This document shows, piece after piece, positions 27,433 to 38,049 of a DNA stretch of 64,000 nt. This DNA is from Bradyrhizobium sp. CB2312 (GTDB lineage: Bacteria > Pseudomonadota > Alphaproteobacteria > Rhizobiales > Xanthobacteraceae). The stretch lies in NCBI RefSeq assembly GCF_029714425.1, contig NZ_CP121668.1:8763501-8827500 (forward strand), given 5' to 3'. Below the pieces are notes generated by a model. The model made no database searches, was not told the DNA's origin, and saw only the letters and a program-made list of their open reading frames with translations. Numbering within the stretch: the first letter of the stretch is position 1; each line of letters begins with the position of its first letter. The position numbers were made by a program, and so were the translations under genes.

Positions 27433-27783
27433 ATGAGCGACACCGACGGACAGGTCCCGCTGCCCGATCTCAACGGTCCGCTACCGCCAACCAACGCGGA
27501 TGTCGGCTACAACGAGGACGAATATGCGGCGCGCGCCGCCGCCGACCTCGAAGCCGTGTTCGACGTGCCGGTGCAGGTCTCGGCCGTGCTCGGCCGCTCC
27601 AAGATGGACGTCGGCGAGCTGCTCAAGCTGGGGCCCGGCACCGTGCTCGAGCTCGACCGCCGCGTCGGCGAGGCCATCGACATCTACGTCAACAACAAGC
27701 TGGTCGCCCGCGGCGAAGTCGTCCTGGTCGAGGACAAGCTCGGTGTGACCATGACCGAAATCATCAAGACCGAACGCACGTGA
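27433..27783 (+). CDS. fliN: Flagellar motor switch protein FliN
   Basis: FliN forms much of the C-ring. The 116-residue protein has an acidic N-terminal tail (DTDGQVPLPDLNG) and the SpoA domain: VFDVPVQVSAVLGRSKMDVGELLKLGPG followed by ELDRRVGEAIDIYVNNKLVARGE and VEDKLGVTMTEI. Length and motif order are standard. It begins three bases after the fliH stop and belongs to the same operon. Confidence 0.95.
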   Translation: MSDTDGQVPLPDLNGPLPPTNADVGYNEDEYAARAAADLEAVFDVPVQVSAVLGRSKMDVGELLKLGPGTVLELDRRVGEAIDIYVNNKLVARGEVVLVEDKLGVTMTEIIKTERT

Positions 27784-27822
27784 TGACGCGCAACAGCGCG
27801 ACCAGACGGACAGGAGACTGAC

Positions 27823-29205
<1,383 letters not shown>

Positions 29206-29329
29206 GCAACAGCTCATCGATCTCGTCAAGCCCGCCCGGGCATTCGCATGAGGCGTGCGAGTGGCCGGGACGAGCCCAGCCACCACCACCGAGTGTCTCG
29301 CCTCATGGCGGCGTCACGCTCACAAGAGG

Positions 29330-29662
29330 CTACTTGCCGGGCGGAACGTAGACGCTTGCAAGCTTCGCGGCCTTCTCCGCGACGCTCTTGAATTCACCCA
29401 TCTTCCAGGCGCGTACGGTTTCGATTTTGGCGATGGCGCCGCTCGCCGCGGCCGCCATTCCGAGGGCGACAGCATCGGCTCCATCGGGGAACTCCGCTAC
29501 GATGATCGCGTCGTGTGCGCCTGTTGTCATGAACGCTCCCTGGAGCTTTCCGCCGGCTTTTTCGATAATCGGTCCGATGACCGCGCTGCGATCGGACGGT
29601 TTGTCGACCAATCCCTTGATGCCGGCATTTGAGTACGAGACGTATGAGATGAACAACGGCAT
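29330..29662 (-). CDS. GYD domain protein
   Basis: The 110-residue protein begins MPLFISYVSYSNAGIKGLVD and continues with GGKLQGAFMTTGAHDAIIVAEFPDG, the pattern of the GYD family (ferredoxin-like fold, cytosolic). The family is widespread in rhizobia and actinobacteria, and its biochemical role is not settled. It stands alone, convergent with flbD and divergent from the haloperoxidase-like gene. Confidence 0.8.
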   Translation of the reverse strand: MPLFISYVSYSNAGIKGLVDKPSDRSAVIGPIIEKAGGKLQGAFMTTGAHDAIIVAEFPDGADAVALGMAAAASGAIAKIETVRAWKMGEFKSVAEKAAKLASVYVPPGK

Positions 29663-30004
29663 GTTTTCTCTCCGTCGAAGTTAGAGCGACAACACCTGTG
29701 GTTTTGGAAAGAGCCCTCCGAGCGAGAGCAAGGCACGGCCTGCCGACGGCACGCGAGCTGCCTTGAAAATAGAGCTGCGGACCTCGGCACGTCCAACTGG
29801 CAGCTTGTGCCGACTATAACCAACTCCGCAATACGGCGCGAACGGTAAGCCAAGCCTACCCATTGGGGCGCGACTATCGTGCCGCCGCGAGTGAAGCAGT
29901 TCACTATCGATACGCATCAGGACCGATAGAATTTGGAGTGAGGTGATGTCGGCCACGGACCGCGTCCGCCTTCGCAAACGTGGTTCAACTCGAAAGGGAA
30001 AGCC
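29663..30004. other. Divergent intergenic region
   Basis: This stretch of 342 bases separates the start of the GYD gene from the start of the haloperoxidase-like gene and must hold promoters for both. I found no clear operator, hairpin or small gene in it. Confidence 0.4.
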
Positions 30005-31255
30005 ATGGAATACTCCTCGTGGACGATCTCCCGCCTATCGATGATCGTTATGCTGCTCGCCGCCTCGATGACGCTTGCGCGCGCTGACGTGATCATGGAC
30101 TGGAACGCCAAAGCTGACGCGATCGCTGCCGAGAAGCAAATCCCTCCGGCGCCCCACAGCCGCGCGTTGTCCATGATGCACGTTGCGATGTTCGAGGCGG
30201 TCAATGCGATCGACCACCGCTACGCGCCGTACAAGCTCTCGCTGTCCGCGGACCGCTCGACCTCGCGCGAAGCGGCGGCGTCGGTTGCGGCTCACGACGT
30301 GCTGCTGTCGATCTATCCAGACCTCAAGCCGGACCTGGATGCAACGCTGACCAATGCTCTGGCGCCGATCACCGACGGCGAGTCCAAGACCGCCGGCATC
30401 GCGCTCGGCAAAGAGGCTGCGGGGCAGATTATCGAGCTTCGTGCCAGGGACGGCAGCAGCGCCGTGGAAACGTACCGGCCCCTGACCACGGCGGGCGCCT
30501 ATGTCCCGACCGTGGTCCCGCTCTTCTCGACCACGGGCGCGACGACGCCTTGGGTCATGACATCGGGATCGCAGTTCCGCCCCGGACCACCGCCCGCGCT
30601 TGATTCCGAAGTCTGGACCAAGGACGTCAACGAAATCCGCGAGGTTGGCAGCCGAGGCAGCCCGACCCGGACGCCTGAGCAAACCACGATCGGCCGCTTC
30701 TGGTTCTTCGTCGGCGCCCGCACCTACAATCCCATCGTGAGGCAGGCTGCGATGGCCAAGGGCATGGATCTCATCGACTGCGCCCGCCTGTTCGCCTTGA
30801 CGTCGATGACCGGCAACGACGCCATCGTTGCCGTGTTCGACGCGAAGTACACTTACAATTTCTGGCGACCGATCACGGCCATCCGCAATGCCGATCTGAC
30901 GGCGAATGCTGCGACGCCCCGCGATGCATCCTGGCTGCCGCTCGGCGACACGCCGATGCATCCGGAATATCCCTGCGCGCACTGCATCGTCTCGGCCGCG
31001 ATCTCGACCGTGCTGCAAACTGTCGTTGGAGATTTTGGCGAGTTCTCGCTGACCAGCCCCACCGCACCAGGCGTCACACGCAAATGGTCGCGGCTCCAGG
31101 ACTATAGCGACGAAGTCGCTAATGCGCGCATCTGGGCCGGCTTCCACTACCGCTTCTCGACTGAAGTCGGCAAGGACATGGGCCGAAAGATCGGCGCGTT
31201 GACCGTCGCGACGCAGCTTCGCGGCGTGGAGGCAATGGCCCAGCCGAGCCGCTAG
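30005..31255 (+). CDS. Vanadium-haloperoxidase-like / PAP2-superfamily protein, exported
   Basis: The 416-residue protein starts with a signal peptide (SMIVMLLAASMTLARA) after an AAGGGA ribosome site. The vanadate/phosphate pocket motifs appear in order: K-x6-RP in FDAKYTYNFWRPITAI, then HPEYPCAHCIVSAA in place of the usual PSGH, then RIWAGFHYRFSTEVG with the catalytic His. Such proteins either oxidise halides with vanadate and peroxide or act as acid phosphatases. The Ser-Gly of the second motif is Cys-Ala here, as in a subset of bacterial homologues as far as I recall. It is periplasmic; substrate unknown. Confidence 0.8.
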   Translation: MEYSSWTISRLSMIVMLLAASMTLARADVIMDWNAKADAIAAEKQIPPAPHSRALSMMHVAMFEAVNAIDHRYAPYKLSLSADRSTSREAAASVAAHDVLLSIYPDLKPDLDATLTNALAPITDGESKTAGIALGKEAAGQIIELRARDGSSAVETYRPLTTAGAYVPTVVPLFSTTGATTPWVMTSGSQFRPGPPPALDSEVWTKDVNEIREVGSRGSPTRTPEQTTIGRFWFFVGARTYNPIVRQAAMAKGMDLIDCARLFALTSMTGNDAIVAVFDAKYTYNFWRPITAIRNADLTANAATPRDASWLPLGDTPMHPEYPCAHCIVSAAISTVLQTVVGDFGEFSLTSPTAPGVTRKWSRLQDYSDEVANARIWAGFHYRFSTEVGKDMGRKIGALTVATQLRGVEAMAQPSR

Positions 31256-31365
31256 GCCGGTTGCCTTTTTCGAAGCGCCGAACACATGGCCGCACCGCAT
31301 CCGGCGACTAGGTCATGCCTGCGCAAGGCTCTATAACCTCGCGTGAGAACCACGCGAGGATACAC

Positions 31366-32514
31366 ATGTCTCAAGCTCAAATCACGGACTGGCTGACGCG
31401 GCAGAAGCAGGCCATGATCGACCTTCTGCGCGATGTCGTGAACATCGATTCCGGGTCCTATGACAAGGCAGGCGTCGATGCGGTCGGGGCGCGGTTCGAG
31501 CGGCACTTTGCCGAGCACGGCATTCCCTGCCGGCGCGAAGCCAACGCCACCTTCGGCGATGCGATCCATGCTGAGGTGGCAAAGCCCGGCAGCAACGAGA
31601 AGCCGGTGCTGTTGATGGGCCATCGCGACACCGTGTTCGGCAAGGGCGAGGCCGGGCGGCGTCCGTTCACGATCAAGGACGGCCGCGCCTATGGGCCCGG
31701 CGTCGCCGACATGAAGTCCGGCCTCGTCATGAACGTGTTCGTGGCGACCGCCTTCCACAAATTCGGCGGCTCGCCGCATCCGATCAAGGTGCTGATCACC
31801 TCGGACGAGGAGATCGGCTCGCCCTCCTCTCGCCCCGTGATCGAGCGCGAGGGACGCGCGGCGCGTGCCGTGTTCAATTCCGAGCCGGGCCGGCCCACAG
31901 GCAACGTCGTGACGGGGCGCAAGGGCGGCATCTTCATGCACATGGCCATCACCGGCAAGGCCGCGCATTCCGGCGCCAATTTTGCCGCCGGCGTCAGCGC
32001 CATCGGCGAGCTCGCGCAGAAGATCATTCACATCCATGCGCTGACCGATCTCGACAAGGGCATCACGCTCAATGTCGGCCTGGTCTCCGGTGGACAGTCG
32101 GTCAACACCACGGCGCCTTATGCCGAGGGGCAGATCGACCTGCGCTATGTCGACCCCGCAGATCGCGCGCGGATCATGCGCACCATCGAGAGGATCGTCG
32201 CGACGTCTTACGTGCCGGGCACCAGCGCGACGCTGACGATCAAGGGCGAGTTCGTGCCCGTGGTGCAGAGCGCGGACTCGAAGGCACTGTTCGAGAACTA
32301 TCAGGCCGCGGCAAGGCAGGTCGGCCTCACGACGCTGCAGGGCGAGTTCTCCGGCGGCTGCGCCGATTCCGGCTTTACCGCGGCGGTGGGCACGCCGACC
32401 ATCTGCGGCCTTGGCCCGGTCGGCGGCCTCGCGCACACGCCGGAGGAATATCTGGAGATCGACAGCATCGTGCCGCGCGCACAGGCGCTGGCGCTGGCGA
32501 TTTTGCGGGGATGA
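31366..32514 (+). CDS. M20-family zinc carboxypeptidase (glutamate carboxypeptidase-like)
   Basis: The 382-residue protein matches the CPG2/ArgE/DapE group. Metal ligands are in LLMGHRDTVFG (His, with the catalytic Asp), GVADMKSG (bridging Asp), and ITSDEEIGSPSS (general base and metal Glu). A dimerisation domain interrupts the catalytic domain near 190-300 (KAAHSGANFAAGVSAI), and the final metal His is in GLAHTPEEY. No signal peptide, so cytoplasmic. I start at 31366, with GAGG upstream, not at the earlier in-frame ATG at 31315. The exact substrate cannot be told from sequence. Confidence 0.85.
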   Translation: MSQAQITDWLTRQKQAMIDLLRDVVNIDSGSYDKAGVDAVGARFERHFAEHGIPCRREANATFGDAIHAEVAKPGSNEKPVLLMGHRDTVFGKGEAGRRPFTIKDGRAYGPGVADMKSGLVMNVFVATAFHKFGGSPHPIKVLITSDEEIGSPSSRPVIEREGRAARAVFNSEPGRPTGNVVTGRKGGIFMHMAITGKAAHSGANFAAGVSAIGELAQKIIHIHALTDLDKGITLNVGLVSGGQSVNTTAPYAEGQIDLRYVDPADRARIMRTIERIVATSYVPGTSATLTIKGEFVPVVQSADSKALFENYQAAARQVGLTTLQGEFSGGCADSGFTAAVGTPTICGLGPVGGLAHTPEEYLEIDSIVPRAQALALAILRG

Positions 32515-32526
32515 ACACAGGTGCGG

Positions 32527-32614
32527 TAGGGTGGGCAAAGCGAAGTGTGCCCACGAAGCTTTCGCGGCCGCAGAGAGGTGGTGGGCGCGGCGCAAGTGCG
32601 CCTTTGCCCACCTT
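32527..32614. repeat. Palindromic intergenic repeat with TAGGGTGGGCAAAG ends
   Basis: The stretch begins TAGGGTGGGCAAAG and ends in the inverted form CCTTTGCCCACCTTA. The same outward-facing ends flank 58946-59034, showing a dispersed palindromic family in the core genome. Confidence 0.7.
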
Positions 32615-32699
32615 ACGAGACTGGCGATCTTGAGAGGCTAGCCGCCGCACACGCCGTCGTCATGCCCGGGCTTGACCCGGCCATGACGAGGAGAGAGCC

Positions 32700-32855
32700 T
32701 CACGAATAACTCGGCGCGTCGGGCTTGCGGAAGATGTGGATGGGGTCGCCGGGGATGATCGGCTTGCCCGAGAACGTCGCATAGGCGTAGAGCGCGAGAT
32801 AGGCGATCGCGAGCGCGCCGATGGCGTAGAAGGCGAAGGTCGCGACGCGCTTCAT
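32700..32855 (-). CDS. 51-residue single-pass membrane peptide
   Basis: A short frame encodes MKRVATFAFYAIGALAIAYL and a further 31 residues ending RKPDAPSYS. One membrane helix covers about residues 5-27, with a basic N-terminus, and the tail contains GKPIIPGDPIHIFRKP. It lies 85 bases downstream of the flavin reductase on the same strand, at the end of the ssu cluster. The composition and clean architecture suggest a real gene; function unknown. Confidence 0.55.
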   Translation of the reverse strand: MKRVATFAFYAIGALAIAYLALYAYATFSGKPIIPGDPIHIFRKPDAPSYS

Positions 32856-32940
32856 CGTTCCGCTCCATTGCCGTCCCGGTGGGACGGCTCAGGGCGCTTC
32901 TAGAGCGATGATGGGGAAAAGACCAGCCTGAGGACGGCGA

Positions 32941-33522
32941 TCAAATGCCGCGCCGGCTGCGCGCGGGCACGCTGACATCGGCGAGCCTCGCCGCGTCCTC
33001 GTCCTGGTCGACCGCCACATACTGCCCGTGCCAATAGGCCAGCGCAGCGTTGCGGGTCGAGTTCCTGACGTCCCTGACACGACCGATGACGATGCCGTGC
33101 GAATGACGCTCGAGGATCTCCTCGACCTCGCAGTCGAACACCGACAAGGCGCCGACCAGCAGCGGAACGCCGGAAACCGCCGTCACCCAGTGGCTGCCGG
33201 CGAAGCGATCGGCGCCCTTCAGCCCGCCCTTGCCGGCAAAGCGCTCGGCGACGTCGAGCTGGTCGGCATTGAGGATGCTCACGCCGAAGGCGCCGTGGCG
33301 CTTGATCAGCGGGAAGGAAGAGGCATCGCGGTTGATGCTGACCAGCAGCGTCGGCGGCTCGACCGACAGCGAGGTTACGGATGTAACCGTCATGCCGGTG
33401 ATGTCCTTGCCCCGCCCGGCGGTGATGATGCTGACGCCGCCGGTGAGGTGGCGCATGGCGCCGCGGAAATCGGCGGGCGAGACGGGGATTTCGGTCATGA
33501 GGTCGCGGGGCACTACATTCAT
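32941..33522 (-). CDS. Flavin reductase family protein (FMN reductase for SsuD)
   Basis: The 193-residue protein has the flavin-reductase fold: FRGAMRHLTGGVSIITAGRG, MTVTSVTSLSVEPPTLLVSINR with the flavin-binding segment, and GSHWVTAVSGVPLLVGALSVFDCEVEE. Enzymes of this family supply reduced FMN to two-component monooxygenases. Placed 33 bases after ssuB in the sulfonate operon, it most likely feeds SsuD. It is unrelated in fold class to the E. coli SsuE flavodoxin-like reductase, so I give no symbol. Confidence 0.85.
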   Translation of the reverse strand: MNVVPRDLMTEIPVSPADFRGAMRHLTGGVSIITAGRGKDITGMTVTSVTSLSVEPPTLLVSINRDASSFPLIKRHGAFGVSILNADQLDVAERFAGKGGLKGADRFAGSHWVTAVSGVPLLVGALSVFDCEVEEILERHSHGIVIGRVRDVRNSTRNAALAYWHGQYVAVDQDEDAARLADVSVPARSRRGI

Positions 33523-33555
33523 GGCATGCTCCCCGAAGCGGGGGGTCCTCTCTAT

Positions 33556-34404
33556 TTAGGTACGATCGTCCGCCGACAACAGGTGGCTCAGGATCGAGCC
33601 TTCGAGGCCGGCAAGCTCGGCCGAGCCGCGCTCCCGCGGCCGGGCGGCGTTAACCGTGACGTCATGGGCGATGCGGCCCTCCTCGATCACCAGCACCCGG
33701 TCGGCCAACGCGACGGCTTCAGAGACGTCGTGGGTGACCAGGATCGCGGTAAAGCCCTGGTCGCGCCAGACCCGCTCCAGGAGGCGCTGCATCGAGATGC
33801 GGGTCAGCGCATCCAGCGCACCGAGCGGCTCGTCGAGGGCGAGCACGCGCGGGCGCGACACCAGCGCGCGAGCGAGCGCGACGCGCTGCTTCTGGCCGCC
33901 CGACAGCACCGACGGCCACTGGTCGCGCTTGTCGGCAAGACCGACCTCGCTCAGGGCTTTCTCGGCGCGCGCATGCGCATCCTTCGATGCACGATCGCGG
34001 CCGAGGCCGACCTCGACATTGGCGAGCACGCGCGCCCAGGGCAACAGCCGCGGCTCCTGGAACATCACGCGGATGTCTTCGGCCTGAACGTCCTGGCCGA
34101 AGCTGACGCTGCCGGCATCGATCTTTTCAAGGCCGGCGATGAGACGCAGCAGCGTGCTCTTGCCGCAGCCGCTCTTGCCGACGATTGCGACGAACTGCCC
34201 GGCCGGGATGTGCAGGTCGATGCCGCGCAGCACCTCGTTGTCGCCGAAGGATTTGCGCAAGCCGCGGATGCTGAGCGGCAGGCCGCTGGTCTGCACTCGG
34301 CGTTCTTCTTGCCGCTCCTCGCGCACGACGCGCGCCGTTGGCGCGAAACTGGCGCGGTTGGCGAGCTCGGTCTCGGGAAGGGAGGTACGAAGCGCTGTCT
34401 GCAT
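33556..34404 (-). CDS. ssuB: Aliphatic sulfonate ABC transporter ATP-binding protein
   Basis: The 282-residue ABC ATPase energises sulfonate import. It has Walker [10 protein letters not shown], the Q-loop [10 protein letters not shown], the signature LSGGQKQR, Walker [13 protein letters not shown] and the switch His in [19 protein letters not shown] is typical of the nitrate/sulfonate/taurine ATPases. The N-terminal 40 residues are extra and poorly conserved; a later start is possible. It follows ssuC by 19 bases. Confidence 0.92.
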   Translation of the reverse strand: MQTALRTSLPETELANRASFAPTARVVREERQEERRVQTSGLPLSIRGLRKSFGDNEVLRGIDLHIPAGQFVAIVGKSGCGKSTLLRLIAGLEKIDAGSVSFGQDVQAEDIRVMFQEPRLLPWARVLANVEVGLGRDRASKDAHARAEKALSEVGLADKRDQWPSVLSGGQKQRVALARALVSRPRVLALDEPLGALDALTRISMQRLLERVWRDQGFTAILVTHDVSEAVALADRVLVIEEGRIAHDVTVNAARPRERGSAELAGLEGSILSHLLSADDRT

Positions 34405-34423
34405 GTGATTCCCAGTATTCTGC

Positions 34424-35230
34424 TCAACGTTTCTGGAAGGCGGGGTGCCAGGAGAGCGTGAGGCGCTCCAGCACGCGGGAGGCGCTGTCGGCGAGCTTGC
34501 CGAGCAGCGCGTAGATCAGGATCGAGAGCACGACGACGTCGATCAGCATGAACTCGCGCGCCTGCATCGCCATGTAGCCGAGACCTGACGACGCCGCGAT
34601 GGTCTCGGCGACGATCAGCGTCAGCCACATGATGCCGAGGGCGAAGCGGATGCCGACGAAGATCGAGGGCAGCGCGCCTGGGAAGATCACGCGGCGGAAC
34701 AATTCGCCGTCGGTCATGCCGTAGATGCGGCCCATCTCGATCAGCTGCGGATCGACGGTGCGGATGCCGTGCAGCGTGTTGAGATAGATCGGGAAGAAGA
34801 CGCCCAGCGCCACAAGGAACAGCTTGGCGCTCTCGTCGATGCCGAACCAGAGGATGACCAGCGGGATCAGCGCCAGATGCGGCACGTTGCGCACCATCTG
34901 CAGCGTGGTGTCGGTGAGCTTTGCCGAGAGCTGCGACAGGCCGTTGGCGAGACCGAACGCGAAGCCGATGCCGCCGCCGATCAAAAAGCCGATCGAGGCG
35001 CGCCAGAACGAGACCCAGATGTTCCGGCCGAGCTCGCCGGAGAGCAGCAGCTTCCAGCCGGCGAGCACGACGTCGCTCGGCGCCGGCAGCACGCGCGTCG
35101 GCACGAAGCCGGTGATGCTCGCGACCTGCCAGATCGCGATGATGGCGAGCGGCACGATCCATTGGACCAAGCCATCGACGCGCGGCAGGCGGAAGCCCCG
35201 CGGAAGTGAAGCGCTGTCGATCAGGCTCAT
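34424..35230 (-). CDS. ssuC: Aliphatic sulfonate ABC transporter permease
   Basis: The 268-residue inner-membrane permease has six predicted helices and the coupling EAA-like loop [29 protein letters not shown] sequence near residues 170-195 that docks the ATPase. I start at 35230 because its ATG overlaps the ssuD stop (ATGA), a standard coupled junction; an open frame extends upstream only as an antiparallel-frame artefact inside ssuD. Confidence 0.92.
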   Translation of the reverse strand: MSLIDSASLPRGFRLPRVDGLVQWIVPLAIIAIWQVASITGFVPTRVLPAPSDVVLAGWKLLLSGELGRNIWVSFWRASIGFLIGGGIGFAFGLANGLSQLSAKLTDTTLQMVRNVPHLALIPLVILWFGIDESAKLFLVALGVFFPIYLNTLHGIRTVDPQLIEMGRIYGMTDGELFRRVIFPGALPSIFVGIRFALGIMWLTLIVAETIAASSGLGYMAMQAREFMLIDVVVLSILIYALLGKLADSASRVLERLTLSWHPAFQKR

Positions 35231-36384
35231 GACTGCGACACCCTGTGCTGCGGACGGAAGTCGCTGCCGACCGTTTCGCCGAAGGGACCGCCATTGAAAT
35301 GAAGCTTCGTCACGTTGGAGGGCTGCTCCAACGACAGTAATGGGAACACCAGCTCGGCGAAGCGATAGGCTTCCTCGAGGTGTGGGTAGCCCGACATGAT
35401 GAAAGTATCGATGCCGAGATCCTGATACTCCTTGATGCGGGCCGCGACAGTCTTGGCATCGCCGACCAGCGCCGTGCCGGCGCCGCCGCGCACCAGGCCG
35501 ACACCGGCCCACAGGTTCGGGGCGATCTCGAGCTTGTCGCGCTTGCCGCCGTGGAGCTGCGCCATGCGCTGCTGGCCGACCGAGTCCATGCGGGCGAAGT
35601 TTGTCTGCGCCCGCGCGATGGTGTCGTCGCTGACATGCTTGATCAGCTCGTCGGCGGCGCGCCAGGCTTCTTCATTGGTCTCGCGAACAATCACGTGAAG
35701 CCGGATACCGAAGGAGAGTTTTCGGCCGCGTGCGCTCGCGACCTCCCGCACCTTCGCGATCTTCTCGGCGACGAGCGCCGGCGGCTCGCCCCAGGTGAGA
35801 TATTTGTCGACGGTATCGACGGCGACGTCGATGCCGGCATCCGATGAGCCGCCGAAATACAGCGGCGGGCGCGGCGACTGCACCGGGGGAAACAGCAGCT
35901 TGCCGTCCTCGATGCGGATGTGCTTGCCCTCGACATTGACAGACTTTCCGGCGAGCAGGTCGCTATAGACGCCCAGGAACTCGCGGGTGACCTCATAGCG
36001 CTCGTCATGAGCGAGGAAGATGCCGTCGCCCTTGTTCTCGACGGGATCGCCCCCGGTAACGACGTTGACGAGAAGACGTCCATTGCTGATGCGATCGAGC
36101 GTCGCGGTCATGCGCGCGGCCACACTCGGCGATTGCAGACCGGGGCGAACGGCGACGAGATAGCGCAGCCGCTCGGTGAACGGCGCAACGCTCGAGGCGA
36201 CGATCCAGGAATCCTCGCACGAGCGCCCCGTCGGCAGCAGCACGCCGTAATAGCCGAGTTGGTCGGCGGCCTGTGCGACCTGACGAAGATAGTTGAAGTT
36301 GACCTCGCGACCGCCGATGCCGGTGCCGAGATAGCGGCCGTCACCGTGGGTCGGCAGGAACCAGAGGATGTTGGCGTTGCTCAT
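35227..36384 (-). CDS. ssuD: FMNH2-dependent alkanesulfonate monooxygenase
   Basis: SsuD cleaves the C-S bond of alkanesulfonates with oxygen and reduced FMN, giving an aldehyde and sulfite under sulfur limitation. The 385-residue TIM-barrel protein begins [18 protein letters not shown] and carries the family motifs [14 protein letters not shown] (active-site Cys), [32 protein letters not shown] and [15 protein letters not shown]. Length is typical. It lies between the 28-codon ORF and ssuC in a single minus-strand operon. Confidence 0.94.
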   Translation of the reverse strand: MSNANILWFLPTHGDGRYLGTGIGGREVNFNYLRQVAQAADQLGYYGVLLPTGRSCEDSWIVASSVAPFTERLRYLVAVRPGLQSPSVAARMTATLDRISNGRLLVNVVTGGDPVENKGDGIFLAHDERYEVTREFLGVYSDLLAGKSVNVEGKHIRIEDGKLLFPPVQSPRPPLYFGGSSDAGIDVAVDTVDKYLTWGEPPALVAEKIAKVREVASARGRKLSFGIRLHVIVRETNEEAWRAADELIKHVSDDTIARAQTNFARMDSVGQQRMAQLHGGKRDKLEIAPNLWAGVGLVRGGAGTALVGDAKTVAARIKEYQDLGIDTFIMSGYPHLEEAYRFAELVFPLLSLEQPSNVTKLHFNGGPFGETVGSDFRPQHRVSQS

Positions 36385-36394
36385 GGATGTGCTC

Positions 36395-36481
36395 CTAGCC
36401 GTAGGTCGTGCCGACGGCGGCCGCGACGATGCCGACCGACAGGGCGATGACAGCGATCACGCGTTGAACGATACGCTTCAT
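36395..36481 (-). CDS. 28-codon membrane peptide between ssuA and ssuD
   Basis: A tiny frame encodes [20 protein letters not shown] plus eight residues (AAVGTTYG), a basic N-terminus with one hydrophobic helix. AAGGTG lies six bases before the ATG, and the frame fits exactly into the gap between ssuA (ends 36521) and ssuD (starts 36384). It could be a membrane microprotein linked to sulfonate uptake, or a leader peptide that couples translation. It is below normal annotation size; conservation would decide. Confidence 0.5.
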   Translation of the reverse strand: MKRIVQRVIAVIALSVGIVAAAVGTTYG

Positions 36482-36520
36482 GTTCACACCTTTTGAATTG
36501 GGAAGAGTGGTCGGCACGCT

Positions 36521-37471
36521 TCACACTGCCGGATTGCGCCAGACGATGTCGCGGATGACGATTGGCCTCGGGATCAGGCCGAGCTTGTGGAAGCGGTCGG
36601 CGACGCCCTGCTGGGTCGCGACGATGTCGTCGGTGACGGGGCCGACCACGAAGGACGAGCGGTTGGCCGCGATGGTCTGGATATCGAGGGGAATGCCGGT
36701 GACCGCAGCGAGCGATTTGGCGACCTCGTCGCGGTGCTGCTCGGCCCATTTGGCGGTCGCGGTGGTCACGTCGACGATCTGTTGCAGGATCGCGCCATGG
36801 TTTTTCGCGAAGTCGCGGTTGGCGATATAGAAGGAATTGGTCTTGGTGACCTCGCGCGCATTGATCAGGATGCGGCCGTTCTGCTTGGTCTCGCCGATCG
36901 CGAAATACGGATCCCAGATCGCCCAGGCCTCGATGCTGCCGTTGGCGAAGGCGGGGCCGGCGTCCGGCGGCGTCAGGTAGACCGGGGTGATGTCGGCATA
37001 GGTGAGGCCCGCCTTCTCCAGCGTCTGCACCACGATGTTGTGGGCGCTGGACCCCTTGGTGAAGCCGACGCGCTTGCCTTTCAACTCGGCGATCGTACGG
37101 ATCGGCGAATCCTTGGGCACCAGGATGCCCTGGCCGTTGGTGATCGGCTGTCCGGCGGCATAGACGATCGCCGCGCCCGCGGCCTGCGCGAACACCGGCG
37201 GGGAATCGCCGACCGCACCGTAATCGACGCTGCCGACATTCATCGCCTCCATCATCGGCGGGCCCGAGGAGAACTCGACCCACTTCACCTCGATGCCTTG
37301 CGGGGAGAAATGTTTTTCCAGCGCGCCCTGCTGGCGCGTGATGACCAGCACGCCGTTCTTCTGATAGCCGATACGAATTTCCTTCACCGCGCCTTGCGCG
37401 ATTGCAGGCGATGCGAAGGCAGCGGCGGCGGCCGTTCCGACGGAGAGCTTGAGAAAGTCACGACGCTGCAT
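36521..37471 (-). CDS. ssuA: Aliphatic sulfonate ABC transporter substrate-binding protein
   Basis: The 316-residue periplasmic receptor has a Tat-like signal (QRRDFLKLSVGTAAAAAFA, cleavage near AIAQ). Mature domains carry EIRIGYQKNGVLVITRQQG, VGSVDYGAVGDSPPVFAQ and RVGFTKGSSAHNIVVQ, the ligand-binding signature of SsuA/TauA/NrtA receptors. As the first gene of the minus-strand ssu operon it is followed by the 28-codon ORF and ssuD. The Arg-Arg motif suggests export of a folded protein or a lineage habit. Confidence 0.93.
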   Translation of the reverse strand: MQRRDFLKLSVGTAAAAAFASPAIAQGAVKEIRIGYQKNGVLVITRQQGALEKHFSPQGIEVKWVEFSSGPPMMEAMNVGSVDYGAVGDSPPVFAQAAGAAIVYAAGQPITNGQGILVPKDSPIRTIAELKGKRVGFTKGSSAHNIVVQTLEKAGLTYADITPVYLTPPDAGPAFANGSIEAWAIWDPYFAIGETKQNGRILINAREVTKTNSFYIANRDFAKNHGAILQQIVDVTTATAKWAEQHRDEVAKSLAAVTGIPLDIQTIAANRSSFVVGPVTDDIVATQQGVADRFHKLGLIPRPIVIRDIVWRNPAV

Positions 37472-38049
37472 TCCACACTCCCGGCCGGGTGCGGCCGATG
37501 TTCATTGCGATGCGGGAATGATGGTGTGGGTCAGCGGAGCTGTCGAGACATCGGGAAAAATAGCGATGCGCGCACTGCGCGCGTGGCGGCGCGCATGATT
37601 AATCTTTCAATCGCGCGCAATGATGCAGACGGAATTTTTCCGCACGCGAATGTGAGCGCGGCACAGACTTTTGTCCGACGCTCGCGCGATCGGAACAAAA
37701 ACGCGAAAACAACCCCATGCACAGTAGCCGGGGAATGCGAAATCAACGACTTACTGATTATCCGAAGATAATTTGACACGTCGGGCAAAACAGGGGCATA
37801 GTAGCACTATGGCGGACTGGGAACTACGGCGGTGAAAGCCCATTGGCAACCTCGCTGTCATTCCCCGCCACCGGGTCTCGCCTTCGGCGAGCCCGATGAC
37901 AGGCTGCAGCGGGGATTCCAGTATCCCAGAGACGTTTTTTTTCGTCACAACACTGCCGCGGCGTACTGGATCGCCCGCCTTCGCGGGCGATGACACCAAA
38001 TTTGTGGGGAGAGGCGGGCCACACGCACCGGGGTTATGCGCCCCCGTCC
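37472..38049. other. ssu promoter region plus an intergenic repeat
   Basis: The left 300 bases upstream of ssuA are AT-richer and should hold the sulfur-responsive promoter; no CysB-like site could be assigned by eye. The right part (about 37855-37995) contains hairpin sequence such as GGGTCTCGCCTTCGGCGAGCCC and CGCCCGCCTTCGCGGGCG, typical of dispersed palindromes. Confidence 0.45.
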
